6,774 nucleotides of DNA from positions 2,871 through 9,644 of the forward strand of contig DIHI01000064.1 of the NCBI GenBank assembly GCA_002420085.1, in the 5' to 3' direction. The notes beneath the pieces were generated by a model, which was given only the letters and a program-made list of their open reading frames with translations, did not search any database and had not been told where the DNA came from. The DNA is from Lysobacterales bacterium UBA5700. GTDB lineage: Bacteria; Pseudomonadota; Gammaproteobacteria; Xanthomonadales; Xanthomonadaceae. A program made the position numbers and the translations under genes. Below, piece after piece: positions 5,085 to 6,774 of the stretch; within the stretch, counting starts at the first letter, position 1, and each line of letters opens with the position of its first letter.

Positions 5085-6746
5085 GTGGACATCACCCGCA
5101 AGCCCTCAATCGCTCGCCTCAAGACGGTTCGATCAACGGTAGTCGCAAAAACCTCTGTGAAACGTCAGAGCGCCGCATCAGCCGGCCACACCTACCCTGT
5201 CAACAAACGGCCAGGAGGTGGTCAGGAAATCCTCGACGACGATCTGCTCAACCTGGAAGCGCACGAACACGCCGCGAAAATCAGCGACAAGGAAATCCAG
5301 AAGCTGCACGCCGAACGAGGCCGTTTCACCGATGAAGTCGAGAAATTGCTCGGCAACGAAACAAACGCGCTACCTCTCGAAATCCATGCCGATGGCAAAT
5401 CCAAGCCTGTCCGCAAGCTACAGATCGACTACCAACCAGCGATCGCATTTGCACGCCCTTCACCGAAATGGCCTCAAGGCATCGTCGATCTCGGCGGTCT
5501 GCCGATTCGGACCCGCAGTCCGGGTCAGTTGCCTGTGTTGCCCGACATCGAGCGGCTGAAGCGGTTCCCGATCCTGCCCTGGCGCCCCTCTCTCTGGCCG
5601 ATCTGGGAAGGTCTGATCCCGCTGCTCCGCTGTCTGGCGGTTCCCGCCAAGAACCGTCGCGCGGAAATCCCCATCGCCGGAGAACCGGCCATGGTGAAAG
5701 TGTCGCGCGACTGCTCGCGCGCCTACGTGGTCAACAAACAGGGCCAAGGCACGGTGGTCAACGTCATCACCGAAACAGTCGATGCCACCTTCCAGGTCGC
5801 TCCACATCCGAATCCGGCGCGCCCCTATCCGCCCGGACTCGGACCAAACCCCGTGGTTTCTCCGTTCATCAAGGGCGGAATCAACCACAAGTATCGCCGC
5901 CTCTACGTCCCGGCCTCCTTCTACCTGGGCGATGGTACGGGGGGGTTCTTCGTCGCGGTGGTGGACGTCAACCCTGGCTCACCGAATTATCTGCAAACCA
6001 TCGCCTGGATCGATTGTGGATGGCTGCCCGAGCAGGTTTCCTTCACCGCCAATGGCGAAACCGGCGTCATCGCCAACTACATGGAGGGCACGGCCACCAT
6101 CTTCCGGGTCTCCGACCACACGCCGCTCAACGAAGTGCCACTGTTCCCGGGCGCCGGCGTCGATCAGCTCAATCCGGCCCTCCCCGGCAGCGCCGGAACC
6201 TTCGCCCGCTCGGTGGTGGTCGCGAACGTGCCGGGCCGGGGCAATCTCGCACTGGCGACGCTGACCAACAGCACGGGGTTCCCTGGCTTCGCCGCCGTTG
6301 AACTCGATACGGCCGGCAATCCAGTGCAGAACATCACCCGCTCCGACATGGGCTTCATCGACGGCATCGCCGTCACCCCGGGCCGGGACCGGGTGCTGCT
6401 GGTCGATGCCAGCAATTTCAGGCTGCACGTCTACCGCATCCAGGGGGAAAATTTCGTTTTCGAGAAATCCATCGCCCTGCCAAGCGGAGGTGCCGGCCGG
6501 GTGTACATGGGCGGGATCGCCCTGCATCCGACCACCACGCTGGCCTTCCTCGGCACCGGACGAAACCCCGGCAGCGGCATCAATGCCCTGACCTGCGTGA
6601 ACTACCAGACCGACGTGGTCATGGACCTGCCTGACAACATCGCCAACGGCACTTGGGATTTGGTGATCAAGTCGTTTGGTCTGCCGATCAAACCGCACAT
6701 CTTCGTGGTCAGCACCTCGGGACGACTCACGATCATTCCCTGCTGA
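5085..6746 (+). CDS. YVTN-type beta-propeller protein with unusual N-terminal extension
   Basis: A complete 553-residue protein from GTG 5085, set by the GGAGGAA upstream, to TGA 6744-6746. I recognise the fold type but no named family. The C-terminal 360 residues read as about seven propeller blades, near 194-238, 261-313, 314-358, 373-423, 424-472, 473-518 and 521-553. The first contains AYVVNKQGQGTVVNVI (213-228), close to the YVTN repeat consensus; later blades show the same hydrophobic strand, turn, strand rhythm (GIAVTPGRDRVLLVD, GIALHPTTTLAFLG). The N-terminal 190 residues are different: a basic Ser/Thr/Lys/Arg stretch (1-33) with no Sec signal, a charged probable helix (48-90, ILDDDLLNLEAHEH onward), and a Trp/Pro-rich hydrophobic segment (161-187). 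Position is therefore uncertain: cytoplasmic, or exported by a non-Sec route. Hand counting gives about 54 % G+C at 5281-5460 against 70 % at 6121-6180. YVTN propellers usually bind ligands or partners; any catalysis is unproven. It is divergent from the amidohydrolase gene. Confidence 0.85.
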   Translation: MDITRKPSIARLKTVRSTVVAKTSVKRQSAASAGHTYPVNKRPGGGQEILDDDLLNLEAHEHAAKISDKEIQKLHAERGRFTDEVEKLLGNETNALPLEIHADGKSKPVRKLQIDYQPAIAFARPSPKWPQGIVDLGGLPIRTRSPGQLPVLPDIERLKRFPILPWRPSLWPIWEGLIPLLRCLAVPAKNRRAEIPIAGEPAMVKVSRDCSRAYVVNKQGQGTVVNVITETVDATFQVAPHPNPARPYPPGLGPNPVVSPFIKGGINHKYRRLYVPASFYLGDGTGGFFVAVVDVNPGSPNYLQTIAWIDCGWLPEQVSFTANGETGVIANYMEGTATIFRVSDHTPLNEVPLFPGAGVDQLNPALPGSAGTFARSVVVANVPGRGNLALATLTNSTGFPGFAAVELDTAGNPVQNITRSDMGFIDGIAVTPGRDRVLLVDASNFRLHVYRIQGENFVFEKSIALPSGGAGRVYMGGIALHPTTTLAFLGTGRNPGSGINALTCVNYQTDVVMDLPDNIANGTWDLVIKSFGLPIKPHIFVVSTSGRLTIIPC

Positions 6747-6774
6747 TCCGGTTTGATTGCGGCATTCGGCCGAG

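Noticed and set aside
5085..5180. Sec or Tat signal peptide on the YVTN-type protein
   Set aside because: The first 33 residues are basic and polar with no hydrophobic core and no twin-arginine motif.
5979..6698. A 239-codon minus-strand frame opposite the propeller gene
   Set aside because: Antisense to clear propeller blades, His/Gly/Asp-rich, no motif; a shadow frame.
6747..6774. Terminator after the YVTN-type gene
   Set aside because: Only 28 bases remain, and no stem-loop or T-run is visible in them.

Overview
The window is GC-rich bacterial DNA (hand-counted stretches reach 70-75 % G+C) with tightly packed genes, Shine-Dalgarno-led starts and a secreted TolB-propeller/amidohydrolase protein. 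This fits a GC-rich proteobacterium, and a xanthomonad-like gammaproteobacterium would be unsurprising. That placement is inferred from gene style; no phylogenetic marker is present.

Layout. (1) Positions 1-1295, minus strand: the first 431 codons of a polytopic membrane protein with about seven N-terminal membrane segments and a soluble sensor-like region. It runs off the left edge, so its output domain is not visible. (2) Positions 1296-1525: a 230-base gap holding a strong GC-rich hairpin, a 15-base tandem repeat and a possible 59-codon ORF that would overlap the membrane gene's start by 11 bases. (3) Positions 1526-4834, minus strand: a complete 1102-residue exported protein with twelve TolB-type SPDG motifs (probably two six-bladed propellers) fused to a C-terminal metal-dependent amidohydrolase. 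(4) Positions 4835-5084: a 250-base divergent intergenic region with a 10-base-period repeat and two inverted repeats. (5) Positions 5085-6746, plus strand: a complete 553-residue protein starting at GTG behind a strong ribosome binding site. It has an unusual basic/helical N-terminal extension and about seven C-terminal propeller blades, the first of YVTN type. (6) Positions 6747-6774: nothing recognisable.

How they fit together. The amidohydrolase and the YVTN-type protein are transcribed divergently from one control region, and both carry beta-propellers, but nothing in the sequence proves a shared pathway. The membrane protein lies downstream of the amidohydrolase on the same strand, separated by a terminator-like hairpin. 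I see no mobile element, CRISPR array, tRNA or rRNA. The least explained items are the small acidic-repeat ORF ahead of the membrane sensor and the N-terminal extension of the YVTN-type protein.
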